Source of the DNA: Streptomyces sp. WM6386
GTDB taxonomy: Bacteria; Actinomycetota; Actinomycetes; Streptomycetales; Streptomycetaceae
Length of the DNA: 64,000 bases
Assembly (NCBI RefSeq): GCF_000972385.1
Contig: NZ_JXTE01000006.1
Span: 1-64,000, forward strand
Reading direction: 5' to 3'
Both the position numbers and the translations under genes were made by a program. Position 1 is the stretch's first letter. Each line of letters begins with the position of its first letter. This document shows, piece by piece, positions 23,301 to 31,489 of the stretch. The notes beneath the pieces are model-generated. The model was not told the DNA's origin, made no database searches, and was given only the letters and a program-made list of their open reading frames with translations.

Positions 23301-23978
23301 ATGTCCCCGCGCAGCGCCTCGGTCAATGAAGAGTTGCGCCGCCGTTCCCGGGAGCGGCTCCTGCAGGCGGCCGTCGAGCTGGTCTCCGAGCACGGCTACG
23401 AGGCGACGACGCTCGGCGACATCGCGGACCGGGCCGGCTCGGCGCGAGGGCTGACGTCGTACTACTTCCCCGGCAAACGCCAGCTCGTGCAGTCCGCCGT
23501 GCACCGGCTGATGCACCGCACGCTGGAGGAGGCGCTGGAGCGCGAGCCACGCACCGACGACGGCAAGGAGCGGATGGCGCGGGCCATCGACGCGATCCTG
23601 GGCCTGGCCCGGGAGCGGCCCGTGCTGATGCGCCAGCACATGGCCGGACTGCTGCAGGGCGAGGGTTTCATGCCGTGCCCGGAACAGCGCCGCCTGGCCG
23701 AACTCCTACGGGACACCGTCGCCCGTAACGGCTCGGACGACGTCGACGCCGACTATCCGATGCTGCGTGCCCTGCTCATGGGCTCCGTTTACGCGGCCCT
23801 GGTGCCCGGGGCCCCGATGGCGATCCCGGTACTGCGGGCCGAGTTGTTCGGGCGCTACCGGCTGGACTGGGAGCTGGGCGCCCCGCCGGACACCGATGAG
23901 GCGTCCGGCGGGACGTACGAGAACGACCTGTCGCGCTTCTTCGCGACCGGGGACCCCGCGGCCGGTCAGTCGAAGTAG
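23301..23978 (+). CDS. TetR/AcrR family transcriptional regulator
   Basis: 225 residues. The N-terminal helix-turn-helix is at about residues 12-58: RERLLQAAVELVSEHGYEA, then LGDIADRAGSARGLTSYYF, with the TetR-typical YYFPGKRQLV. The rest is an all-helical ligand domain. It starts downstream of a dyad overlapping its own -10, so it is likely autoregulated. The last 13 bases overlap the stop region of the convergent LVIVD-protein gene. No obvious target operon is adjacent apart from the upstream HAD gene. Confidence 0.9.
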   Translation: MSPRSASVNEELRRRSRERLLQAAVELVSEHGYEATTLGDIADRAGSARGLTSYYFPGKRQLVQSAVHRLMHRTLEEALEREPRTDDGKERMARAIDAILGLARERPVLMRQHMAGLLQGEGFMPCPEQRRLAELLRDTVARNGSDDVDADYPMLRALLMGSVYAALVPGAPMAIPVLRAELFGRYRLDWELGAPPDTDEASGGTYENDLSRFFATGDPAAGQSK

Positions 23979-25465
23979 TCAGGCTGCGTCTGGACGTTGA
24001 GCTCGCCCAGCCGGACCCGCTTCGCCGGGTCCGTGCGCCGGTCCTTGATCTTCAGGACGTCGAAGCCCTTGGCGATGTCGTTCGAGTAGATGTAGCCGTT
24101 GTAGTAGTACGCCGACCAGGGGCCGGCGGTGGTGAGCTGCTCGGTGTTCACCGGGCCGCGCTCGAAGTAGGCGATCTCCTTCGGCTTCGCGGAGTCGGTG
24201 AAGTCCCAGACGGAGACGCCGCCCTGGTACCAGGCCTGGACCATGATGTCCTTGCCCTTGACCGGGATCAGCGAGCCGTTGTGGGCCACGCAGACCTCGA
24301 CGTCGGCCTGGTGACGGGGGATCTTGAAGTAGCTGCGGAAGACCAGCTTGCGCTTGTCGCCCTTGCCGACGATGTCGTAGATGCCGTCGGCACCGCGGTT
24401 CGGACCGACCGCCGCGTTGCACGTGGCCGCGCCGCCGCCGCCCAACTCATCCGTGAAGACGACCTTGTTCGCCTTCTGGTTGAAGGTCGCCGAGTGCCAG
24501 AACGCGAAGTTGACGTTGTCCTGCACGCGGTCGATGACCTTCGGGTTCTCGGCGTCCTTGATGGAGAACAGGATCCCGTCACCCATGCAGGCGCCCGCCG
24601 CCAGGTCCTTCGAGGGCAGCACCGTGATGTCGTGGCAGCCGGTGGTCTTGGAGACACCCGGGTTGGTAGGCCCGCCGGGGTTGCCGCCGCCGTCCGGGCC
24701 CTCACCCGGGAACAGCACCGGGAAGCTCACGACCGCCGCCTTCTCCGGGGCGCCGCGCGGCACCTTGACGACGGAGATGCCGTCGTGCGGCGGCTGGCAG
24801 TCGGGGTAGGCGGCGTTCGGCGAGTACGAGGAGACGTAGACATAGACGTTCTTGCGCTCGGGCACCAGCGTGTGGGTGTGCGAGCCGCACGCGGTCTCGA
24901 CGGCGGCGACGTACTTCGGGTTCGCCTTGTCGCTGATGTCGAAGACCTTGATGCCCTCCCAGGAGGACTTCTCCGTCGCGGGCTGCGTGGTGCTGTTGCA
25001 GCTGTTGTCGGTGCGCGAGGAGTCGGTCGACAGGAAGAGCAGGTCTCCGGAGACCGAGATGTCGTTCTGGGAACCGGGGCACAGGACCTGGGAAACGGTC
25101 TTCGGTGCCTTCGGGTTGCTGATGTCGTAGATGACGAAGCCGTCGAAGTTGCCGGAGAAGGCGTATCGGCCCTGGAAGGCCAGGTCCGAGTTGAGACTGG
25201 CCAGCGCCTTGGGCGAGTTGGCCACGTGCTCGATGTTGTCGGAGTGGACGATCTCGTCCTTGCCGGGTATCTCGCCGTCGGCTATCGCGGCGCGGACCTC
25301 GGCCTCGGTGCTCTGGGACACTTCCTCGCCCACGGTCGGGCCGTCCCCGGGGTCGGGGGTCGCGGCCGCGGGTCCCGCCGTCAGCAGCGCCGCCAGGAGT
25401 CCGGCCGCGGCCGTGGCAACTCCCAGTCGTCTGTGCCGGGTTCGGGGGTTTTTCAACAGGATCAC
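23966..25465 (-). CDS. Secreted LVIVD-repeat protein
   Basis: 499 residues. A signal peptide (basic start, then GVATAAAGLLAALLTAGPAAA, cleavage near residue 33) precedes a beta-propeller-like region with LVIVD-type repeats such as FDGFVIYDISNPKAPK and GIKVFDISDKANPKYV, and a His-containing HTHTLVPE. Four or more Cys residues suggest disulfides outside the cell. The GTG at 25465 has GGGAGGAAACA before it; longer starts would hide the signal peptide. It is divergent from the DUF305 lipoprotein gene. The family function is unknown; the pairing hints at a shared envelope role, perhaps metal-related. Confidence 0.85.
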   Translation of the reverse strand: MILLKNPRTRHRRLGVATAAAGLLAALLTAGPAAATPDPGDGPTVGEEVSQSTEAEVRAAIADGEIPGKDEIVHSDNIEHVANSPKALASLNSDLAFQGRYAFSGNFDGFVIYDISNPKAPKTVSQVLCPGSQNDISVSGDLLFLSTDSSRTDNSCNSTTQPATEKSSWEGIKVFDISDKANPKYVAAVETACGSHTHTLVPERKNVYVYVSSYSPNAAYPDCQPPHDGISVVKVPRGAPEKAAVVSFPVLFPGEGPDGGGNPGGPTNPGVSKTTGCHDITVLPSKDLAAGACMGDGILFSIKDAENPKVIDRVQDNVNFAFWHSATFNQKANKVVFTDELGGGGAATCNAAVGPNRGADGIYDIVGKGDKRKLVFRSYFKIPRHQADVEVCVAHNGSLIPVKGKDIMVQAWYQGGVSVWDFTDSAKPKEIAYFERGPVNTEQLTTAGPWSAYYYNGYIYSNDIAKGFDVLKIKDRRTDPAKRVRLGELNVQTQPDYFD

Positions 25466-25478
25466 TGTTTCCTCCCTG

Positions 25479-25497
25479 GTTCCGTTCACCTCGGAAC
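25479..25497. promoter_or_regulatory. Dyad in the LVIVD/DUF305 divergent promoter region
   Basis: GTTCCG (25479-25484) and CGGAAC (25492-25497) form a dyad with a 7-nt spacer, and CGTTCAC/GGTTCAC is repeated directly across it. It lies between the two divergent genes and could serve both. Confidence 0.4.
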
Positions 25498-25529
25498 GGT
25501 TCACGCACCACCGAAGTATTGTCTTCGCC

Positions 25530-26201
25530 ATGCACATACCAACAGGGGGCAACAAGATCGCAATGAAGTTTTTCGCCCCGGTGACCCTCACCGCCCTCAC
25601 GATGCTGGGACTTGGGGCCTGCGACACGCACTCGGACGCGGAACCGGCCCCGAGCGGACCGTCGGTGCTCGTGCCCGGCAAGCCCGGCGAGGCGAACCGC
25701 ACCCTCTCCGCCGACGAGGCCGCGGACCAGCGCGCCGAGGACGACTCCCCCAACTCGGCGGACGTCTCGTACGCCCGGATGATGATCGAACATCACACAC
25801 AGGCACTGGAGTTGACCGAACTCGCCCCGGAGCGCGCGGAGTCCGCGAAGGTCGCGAAGCTGGCCGAGCGGATCGAGGCGGCCCAGGGGCCGGAGATCGC
25901 CGCCATGCGGAGCTGGCTGAAGACGTACGGAAAGAAGGAGGAGACCCAGGGGGGCGACGCGCACGATCACTCCTCGATGCCCGGGATGGCCACCGAGGCG
26001 CAGATCGGCAAGCTGCGGGCCGCCAAGGGCAAGGCCTTCGACCAGCTGTTCCTCACCCTGATGATCACGCATCACGAAGGGGCGATCACCATGGCCACCG
26101 ACGTGAAGGGACAGGGCAACAACATCCGGATCGAGGAGATGGCCGACGACGTGGTCGCCCAGCAGACGGCCGAGATCTCCCGGATGCGGGACATGCTGTG
26201 A
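25530..26201 (+). CDS. DUF305 domain lipoprotein
   Basis: 223 residues. The signal sequence ends in a lipobox-like MLGLGAC, so it is probably a membrane lipoprotein. DUF305 repeats the ferritin-like pattern twice: SYARMMIEHHTQALEL and LTLMITHHEGAITMA, with paired His residues likely to bind metal such as copper or iron. The linker has DAHDHSSMPGM, also His/Met-rich as in copper-binding proteins. The first ATG (25530) has TATTGT 7 nt before it, suggesting a leaderless mRNA; an ATG 11 codons on is the alternative. It is divergent from the LVIVD protein. Confidence 0.9.
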   Translation: MHIPTGGNKIAMKFFAPVTLTALTMLGLGACDTHSDAEPAPSGPSVLVPGKPGEANRTLSADEAADQRAEDDSPNSADVSYARMMIEHHTQALELTELAPERAESAKVAKLAERIEAAQGPEIAAMRSWLKTYGKKEETQGGDAHDHSSMPGMATEAQIGKLRAAKGKAFDQLFLTLMITHHEGAITMATDVKGQGNNIRIEEMADDVVAQQTAEISRMRDML

Positions 26202-26229
26202 GGACCCTCGCCCACCACAACAACCGTAC

Positions 26230-26745
26230 TCAGCGGCGGGCGTGACGCGGCGTCAGATATCCGGCGTCGCGTGCCTGCGCGATCATCCTGAGCGACTTGC
26301 GGCGGCTGTGCCCGGTCGCGCACATCACCGCGAGCACCGGGTCGACGCCGTCCTCCTGGGCCGCCCGGTACTCCTGGGCGAGCAGCCAACGGCCCTCGAC
26401 GCCACGCGGCCAGGCCGGCCGGGCCCGCCGCGAGCCGGTCGGCTCGTCGTCCCCTTCCGCCGGTCCGGCACCGCACGCCTCGAAGAGCGGGCCCTCGATC
26501 CAGTCGGCGAAGATCGCGAGGTCGTCCAGGGAGAGTGCCGGCCGGGCCCGGACGTCCTCGATCGAGACCTGCCCCTCGGCCACGACGGCGAGCGCGTCGA
26601 CCCGGGCACCGTCGGTGAACGCCAGCCGGACGTTGAACCAGACGGTCGCGGCCTCGCCCTCCTGCACTTCCCACGCGGGCCACACGGACACCGCGCCGTC
26701 CGTCGGACAACGATCAGAAAGATTAAGAAACGATGCTTCTAGCAC
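26230..26745 (-). CDS. DUF6214 family protein
   Basis: 171 residues, soluble. It matches a conserved Streptomyces family I recall as DUF6214: WPAWEVQ at the start, WFNVRLAFTDGARVDALAVVA, LDDLAIFADWIEGPLFEAC (in part), and the highly conserved C-terminal MCATGHSRRKSL...GYLTPRHARR, which looks like a helix-turn-helix suited to DNA binding. The GTG start at 26745 follows TACGTT by 6 nt (leaderless type). It converges with the DUF305 gene with 28 bases between. Function is unknown. Confidence 0.8.
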   Translation of the reverse strand: MLEASFLNLSDRCPTDGAVSVWPAWEVQEGEAATVWFNVRLAFTDGARVDALAVVAEGQVSIEDVRARPALSLDDLAIFADWIEGPLFEACGAGPAEGDDEPTGSRRARPAWPRGVEGRWLLAQEYRAAQEDGVDPVLAVMCATGHSRRKSLRMIAQARDAGYLTPRHARR

Positions 26746-26890
26746 ACACGCAACGTAACCGCATGATCACTTTCCATACCAACGGACACGCGTCCCCGGA
26801 CTCGTACAGCACCCTGTCAGCGCAGCAGCGACGGTGCGATGCTGGAGACATCAGCGATCTCCTCTGATCCCCCGGGTAAGGAGTACCGCC

Positions 26891-28234
26891 GTGCTTCGTG
26901 TCGCCGTCGTCGGCTCCGGGCCGAGCGGGTGCTACACCGCCCAGAGTCTCGTCCAGCTGGACGCGTCGGTCCGTGTCGACGTCCTGGACCGGCTGCCGTG
27001 CCCGTACGGCCTGGTGCGCTACGGGGTGGCGCCGGACCACGAGAAGATCAAGTCCCTCCAGAACAATCTGCGCACGGTCCTGGAGCACGAGCGGGTGCGC
27101 TTCCTCGGCGGGGTGCGGGTGGGCGAGGGCGGGGTGCCCGCCGCCCGGCTGCGCGAGCTGTACCACGCGGTCGTGTACTGCGTGGGGGCCGCCACCGACC
27201 GCCATCTGGGCGTTCCCGGTGAGGACCTGCCGGGCAGCTGGTCGGCGACCGAGTTCGTGTCCTGGTACAGCGCCCATCCGGACGCCGTCGACGACGGATT
27301 CGTCCGCGACGCCCGCTCGGCCGTGGTCATCGGCGTGGGGAACGTCGCGGTCGACGTGGCGCGGATGCTGGCCCGGGGTGCCGCGGACCTGAGCCCCACG
27401 GACATGCCTCAGGCGGCGCTCTCCGCGCTGGCCGCGAGCCGGGTGACCGAGATCCACATGGTGGGCCGACGAGGCCCCTCCCAGGCTCGCTTCACCACCA
27501 AGGAGCTGCGTGAGCTGGGCGGTCTGCCGGACACCGAAGTGACGGTGGACCCGGAGGAGTTGGCGCTGGACCCGGCGTATCTCGACCCCTCCGCGCTGCC
27601 CGCCGCACCGCGCCGCAATGTGGAGGTGCTGCGCGGCTGGGCCACCGCTCCCGGGCGGTCCGCCGGGCGCCGGATCCGTATGCGCTTCTTCCTGCGCCCC
27701 GTCGAACTCCTCGCCGAGACAGGACGGGTGGCCGCGGTGCGCTTCGAACGGACGGTGCCGGACGGGCGGGGCGGGGTGACGGGGACGGGCCAATACGAGG
27801 ACATCGCGGCGCAACTGGTGCTGCGGTCGGTGGGTTATCGCGGGGTGCCGCTGGAGGGGCTGCCCTTCGACCCCGCGACCGGGACGGTGCCGCACCTTGC
27901 CGGGCGCGTGCTGCGCGAGGGGGCCGTCGCACCGGGCGAGTACGTGGCCGGCTGGATCAAGCGGGGCCCGACGGGAGTCATCGGCACGAATCGGCCGTGT
28001 TCGAAGGAGACGGTGACGTCGTTGATCGAGGACGCGGGGACGCTCGTACGCAAAGAGGTGCCCGGCGATCCACTGGCGGCGCTGCGCGCGGACGGGGTCG
28101 AGCCGGTGGAGTGGGCGGGCTGGTGCGCGATCGAGCGCGCGGAGGCGGAGCTGGGGGTCTCGCTCGGGCGGAGTGTGGTCAAGCTGCCGGACTGGGAATC
28201 GTTGCTGGCCGCGGCGCGGAGGAGCACCTCGTAG
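26891..28234 (+). CDS. FAD-dependent ferredoxin/adrenodoxin-NADP reductase type enzyme
   Basis: 447 residues, the length of FprA-type reductases, which pass electrons from NADPH to a ferredoxin, often for cytochrome P450s. The FAD loop is VAVVGSGPSGCYTAQSL at the N-terminus, then CPYGLVRYGVAPDHEKIK, a hallmark of the adrenodoxin reductase group. The NADP loop is VIGVGNVAVDVARML, and the C-terminal AGWIKRGPTGVIGTNR completes the family signature. GTG 26891 has AAGGAG 7 nt upstream. No ferredoxin or P450 gene is adjacent. Confidence 0.93.
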   Translation: MLRVAVVGSGPSGCYTAQSLVQLDASVRVDVLDRLPCPYGLVRYGVAPDHEKIKSLQNNLRTVLEHERVRFLGGVRVGEGGVPAARLRELYHAVVYCVGAATDRHLGVPGEDLPGSWSATEFVSWYSAHPDAVDDGFVRDARSAVVIGVGNVAVDVARMLARGAADLSPTDMPQAALSALAASRVTEIHMVGRRGPSQARFTTKELRELGGLPDTEVTVDPEELALDPAYLDPSALPAAPRRNVEVLRGWATAPGRSAGRRIRMRFFLRPVELLAETGRVAAVRFERTVPDGRGGVTGTGQYEDIAAQLVLRSVGYRGVPLEGLPFDPATGTVPHLAGRVLREGAVAPGEYVAGWIKRGPTGVIGTNRPCSKETVTSLIEDAGTLVRKEVPGDPLAALRADGVEPVEWAGWCAIERAEAELGVSLGRSVVKLPDWESLLAAARRSTS

Positions 28235-28322
28235 CAGAGTGGAATGCGTCCGGGTGGGCATGACACACAGCGGCAACAGCTCGGAAATCAACAAACTGTT
28301 CAAGGAGCCTACGGTCTCGCTC

Positions 28323-29711
28323 ATGACGACAACCGCTCCCGTGCACCCCGTCGACGAAGTCCCACCCGTACGCCAACTGGCCGCCTTCGGCCTCCAGCAC
28401 GTCCTCGCGATGTACGCCGGAGCCGTGGCCGTCCCCCTGATCGTCGGCAGCGCGATGAAACTGTCGGCCGCCGACCTCGCGTACCTCATCACCGCCGACC
28501 TCCTGGTGTGCGGCATAGCGACGCTCATCCAGTGCATCGGGTTCTGGCGCTTCGGCGTGCGCCTGCCGATCATGCAGGGCTGTACGTTCGCCGCCGTGTC
28601 GCCCATGGTGCTGATCGGCACCACCGGGGGCGGACTGCCCGCGATCTACGGCTCGGTGATCGTCGCGGGACTCGCGATCATGCTGCTGGCGCCGGTCTTC
28701 GGGAAGCTGCTGCGCTTCTTCCCGCCGCTGGTCACGGGCACCGTGATCCTGATCATCGGACTGTCGCTGCTCCCGGTCGCGGGCAACTGGGCGGCCGGCG
28801 GCGTCGGTTCGGCCGACTTCGGCGAGCCGAAGAACCTCGGGCTCGCCGGGTTCGTCCTCGTCGTCGTTCTCGCCGTGCAACGCTTCGCGCCGGCCTTCCT
28901 GAGCCGGATCGCCGTCCTGACCGGCATCGTGGTCGGGCTCGCGGTCGCGGTTCCGTTCGGGTTCACGGACTTCGGCGGGGTCGGCGACGCGGACTGGCTC
29001 GGCATCAGCACGCCGTTCCACTTCGGTGCGCCCACCTTCGAGTTCTCGGCGATCGTCTCGATGCTGGTCGTGGCGCTCGTGACGATGACCGAGACGACCG
29101 GTGACCTGATCGCGGTCGGTGAGATGACGGACCGCAAGGTCGAGCCCCGCTCGCTCGCGGACGGTCTGCGCGCCGACGGCCTGTCCACCGTCCTCGGCGG
29201 CGTCTTCAACACCTTCCCGTACACGGCGTACGCGCAGAACGTCGGCCTCGTCGGCATGACCCGGGTCCGCAGCCGCTGGGTGGTCGCCGCGGCGGGCGGC
29301 ATCCTCGTCCTGCTCGGCCTGCTGCCCAAGCTGGGCGCGGTCGTGGCCGCCGTACCGGCACCGGTGCTCGGCGGTGCGGGCCTGGTGATGTTCGGGACCG
29401 TCGCGGCGAGCGGACTGAGGACGCTCACGCAGGTCGACTTCAAGGGCAACAACAACCTGACGGTGGTGGCCGTCTCGGTGGCCGTCGGCATGCTGCCGGT
29501 CGGGGTGCCGACGGTCTACGAGAAGTTCCCGGACTGGTTCCAGACGGTGATGAACAGCGGCATCAGCGCGGGCTGCCTGACGGCGATCGTGCTCAACCTG
29601 CTGTTCAACCACCTTCCCTCGAAGGCCGGTTCAGTCGCTCCCGAGGCGGCCGGCCTGACGGGAGGCGGCGCCGAGGAGACTGTCGAGAAGTCCCGGGAAG
29701 AGGTCGTCTAG
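28323..29711 (+). CDS. NCS2 family nucleobase (uracil/xanthine) permease
   Basis: 462 residues with about 12-14 membrane helices. NCS2 carriers bring uracil, xanthine or urate into the cell with protons or sodium. Family marks include GLQHVLAMYAGAVAVPLIVG in helix 1, FGVRLPIMQGCTFA, and the substrate-site segments MTETTGDLIAVGE and NTFPYTAYAQNVGLVGMT. It resembles the xanthine/uric acid branch more than uracil, but the substrate is not fixed. The ATG at 28323 has TACGGT 7 nt upstream. Its last 81 bases overlap the ArsR gene on the other strand. Confidence 0.92.
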   Translation: MTTTAPVHPVDEVPPVRQLAAFGLQHVLAMYAGAVAVPLIVGSAMKLSAADLAYLITADLLVCGIATLIQCIGFWRFGVRLPIMQGCTFAAVSPMVLIGTTGGGLPAIYGSVIVAGLAIMLLAPVFGKLLRFFPPLVTGTVILIIGLSLLPVAGNWAAGGVGSADFGEPKNLGLAGFVLVVVLAVQRFAPAFLSRIAVLTGIVVGLAVAVPFGFTDFGGVGDADWLGISTPFHFGAPTFEFSAIVSMLVVALVTMTETTGDLIAVGEMTDRKVEPRSLADGLRADGLSTVLGGVFNTFPYTAYAQNVGLVGMTRVRSRWVVAAAGGILVLLGLLPKLGAVVAAVPAPVLGGAGLVMFGTVAASGLRTLTQVDFKGNNNLTVVAVSVAVGMLPVGVPTVYEKFPDWFQTVMNSGISAGCLTAIVLNLLFNHLPSKAGSVAPEAAGLTGGGAEETVEKSREEVV

Positions 29712-29984
29712 GTCGTCCTTGCGCAGACCGTTCATCTTGGCCGTGCCCCGGTAGACCTGCCGGATCACCCCGGCCTCGCGCAGCACCCGGAAGTGGTGTG
29801 TGGTCGTGGACTTGGTGACCGGCAGCTCGAACTGCGAACAGGAGAGCTCGTCGCCCACGGCGGCGAGCTCCCGCACGATCTGGAGCCGCATCGGGTCGGA
29901 GAGCGCGTGCAGAATCGGCTCCAGCCGGATCTCCTCGCGCGCCGGGTGCGGAAGATCGCGGCTGCTGAGGGTGGGAGAGGTCAC
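29631..29984 (-). CDS. ArsR family transcriptional regulator
   Basis: 117 residues with a winged helix: ILHALSDPMRLQIVRELA, then LPVTKSTTTHHFRVLREAG as recognition helix and VIRQVYRGTAKMNGL as wing. The metal-binding ELCVC motif of ArsR/SmtB is absent, so the signal is probably not a metal; a lone Cys lies in LSCSQFEL. It is divergent from the old-yellow-enzyme gene, whose promoter contains dyads, and it overlaps the 3' end of the permease gene by 81 bp. It likely controls the neighbouring oxidoreductase. Confidence 0.9.
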   Translation of the reverse strand: MTSPTLSSRDLPHPAREEIRLEPILHALSDPMRLQIVRELAAVGDELSCSQFELPVTKSTTTHHFRVLREAGVIRQVYRGTAKMNGLRKDDLDDLFPGLLDSLLGAASRQAGRLGSD

Positions 29985-30026
29985 GGTGGCTCCAGACTCT
30001 GCGGGGAGCCCATTGTACGAGACCTC

Positions 30027-30064
30027 TCGTAGTTTGACACTCTACGTACTACGATGCCTATCGT
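30027..30064 (+). promoter_or_regulatory. Promoter of the OYE gene with ArsR-type dyads
   Basis: TTGACA (30034-30039), 19-nt spacer, TATCGT (30059-30064). A 7-bp inverted repeat (TCGTAGT 30027-30033, ACTACGA 30048-30054) brackets the -35, and ACGAT/ATCGT dyads overlap the -10. ArsR, divergent at 29984, is the likely binder. Confidence 0.65.
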
Positions 30065-30104
30065 ACGAGCCGACCACTCGGTCCCGTGACGATTGGAGCC
30101 CGCC

Positions 30105-31184
30105 GTGAGTGCCCTCTTCGAGCCCTACACCCTGCGCGATCTGACGATCCCCAACCGGGTGTGGATGCCGCCGATGTGCCAGTACTCCGCGGCGCCCGAG
30201 GGCCCGGAGACCGGGGCGCCCAACGACTGGCACTTCGCGCACTACGCGGCGCGCGCGACCGGCGGCACGGGACTGATCATCGTCGAGGCGACGGGGGTGA
30301 GCCCCGAGGGCCGGATCTCGCCGTACGACCTCGGGATCTGGAACGACACCCAGGTCGAGGCGTTCCGCCGGATCACCCGTTTCCTGGTGTCCCAGGGCAC
30401 GGTGCCGGGCATCCAGCTCGCACACGCCGGCCGCAAGGCGGCCACGGACCGGCCCTGGAAGGGCGGCGCGCCGCTCGGCACGGACGGGGACGGATGGCAG
30501 CCGCTGGGACCGAGCCCCCTCGCCTTCGACGAACGGCACTCGGTTCCGACCGAGTTGACGGTCACTCAGATCCAGGAGGTCGTCGGCCAGTTCGCGGACG
30601 CGGCCCGTCGCGCCCTCGCCGCGGGTTTCGAAGTCGCCGAGATCCATGGTGCCCACGGCTATCTGATCAGCAACTTCCTCTCCCCGCACTCGAATCACCG
30701 CACGGACACCTACGGCGGCTCGTACGAGAACCGCACCCGCTTCGCCCTCCAGGTCGTGGACGCCGTGCGGGAGGTGTGGCCGGACGACAAGCCGCTGTTC
30801 TTCCGTATCTCGGCGACCGACTGGCTGGAGGAGGGCGGCTGGACGGCGGACGACACGGTCCGCTTCGCCGCCGACCTCCAGGCCCATGGCATCGACCTCC
30901 TCGACGTCTCCACCGGCGGCAACGCCTCACGCGTCCGCATCCCGACCGGCCCCGGCTACCAGGTCCCCTTCGCCGCCCGGGTGAAGGCGGAGACCTCGCT
31001 GCCGGTGGCCGCGGTCGGCATGATCACCGAGCCCGAGCAGGCCGAGAAGATCCTGGTCAACGGCGAGGCGGACGCGGTACTGCTGGGCCGTGAGCTGCTG
31101 CGCGACCCGTCGTGGGCGCGGCACGCGGCGCGGGAGCTGGGCGGGGACGTGCGGGTGCCGGACCAGTACCACCGCTCGGCCTGA
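30105..31184 (+). CDS. NADH:flavin oxidoreductase, old yellow enzyme (YqjM class)
   Basis: 359 residues, an FMN TIM-barrel ene-reductase that reduces activated C=C bonds with NAD(P)H. YqjM-class marks are present: MPPMCQYSA with the FMN-tuning Cys, the substrate His region HGAHGYLISNFLSP, YGGSYENRTRF, and the C-terminal LGRELLRDPSW. The GTG start at 30105 follows GGAG by 6 nt; a TTG just upstream is less likely. It is divergent from ArsR, which may keep it off until a reactive electrophile appears, as for other thiol-stress ene-reductases (inference). Confidence 0.93.
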   Translation: MSALFEPYTLRDLTIPNRVWMPPMCQYSAAPEGPETGAPNDWHFAHYAARATGGTGLIIVEATGVSPEGRISPYDLGIWNDTQVEAFRRITRFLVSQGTVPGIQLAHAGRKAATDRPWKGGAPLGTDGDGWQPLGPSPLAFDERHSVPTELTVTQIQEVVGQFADAARRALAAGFEVAEIHGAHGYLISNFLSPHSNHRTDTYGGSYENRTRFALQVVDAVREVWPDDKPLFFRISATDWLEEGGWTADDTVRFAADLQAHGIDLLDVSTGGNASRVRIPTGPGYQVPFAARVKAETSLPVAAVGMITEPEQAEKILVNGEADAVLLGRELLRDPSWARHAARELGGDVRVPDQYHRSA

Positions 31185-31343
31185 GCCTCGCGCGGGGCGG
31201 CGGGGCAGGGCCCTGGTCCTCCCTCCGGAGTACGGCGCCCCCGGCACGTACTCCCGGAAGGTCGGGGTCGATGTCTCCATAGGCACGATGCGCCGGGGGC
31301 TCCCGACGACAAGGCTGGCCGCATCGAACGTGAGGAGGGCGCC

Positions 31344-31445
31344 ATGAACCGCCAGATCCGCATCCGCGTCAGCCGCCGCCCCGCAGCACCCCGGGACGAG
31401 AAGATCGACCGCAGGACACCTTCGGGGCGCCTGCTGCCGTACTGA
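31344..31445 (+). CDS. Small basic protein, 33 residues
   Basis: An ATG at 31344 with a strong GAGGAGG site 6 nt upstream opens a 33-codon frame rich in Arg (9 of 33) ending SGRLLPY. It stops ten bases before a strong terminator hairpin, so it has start signal, body and end signal of a real gene. No family is recognised. It may be a short regulatory or nucleic-acid-binding peptide, or a chance frame in a leader. It lies 159 nt after the OYE gene on the same strand. Confidence 0.5.
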   Translation: MNRQIRIRVSRRPAAPRDEKIDRRTPSGRLLPY

Positions 31446-31454
31446 ACCGCCGAA

Positions 31455-31480
31455 GGGCGGCCGGAGAGTTCCGGCCGCCC
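31455..31480. terminator. Bidirectional terminator hairpin
   Basis: Perfect 11-bp stem (GGGCGGCCGGA, TCCGGCCGCCC) with a GAGT loop, between the small ORF (+) and the CE1-CBM2 gene (-). Confidence 0.85.
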
Positions 31481-31489
31481 CTGGGGTCG

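Noticed and set aside
25131..25529. Longer N-terminal extension of the DUF305 frame
   Set aside because: It runs antisense through the LVIVD signal peptide and would bury the lipoprotein signal.
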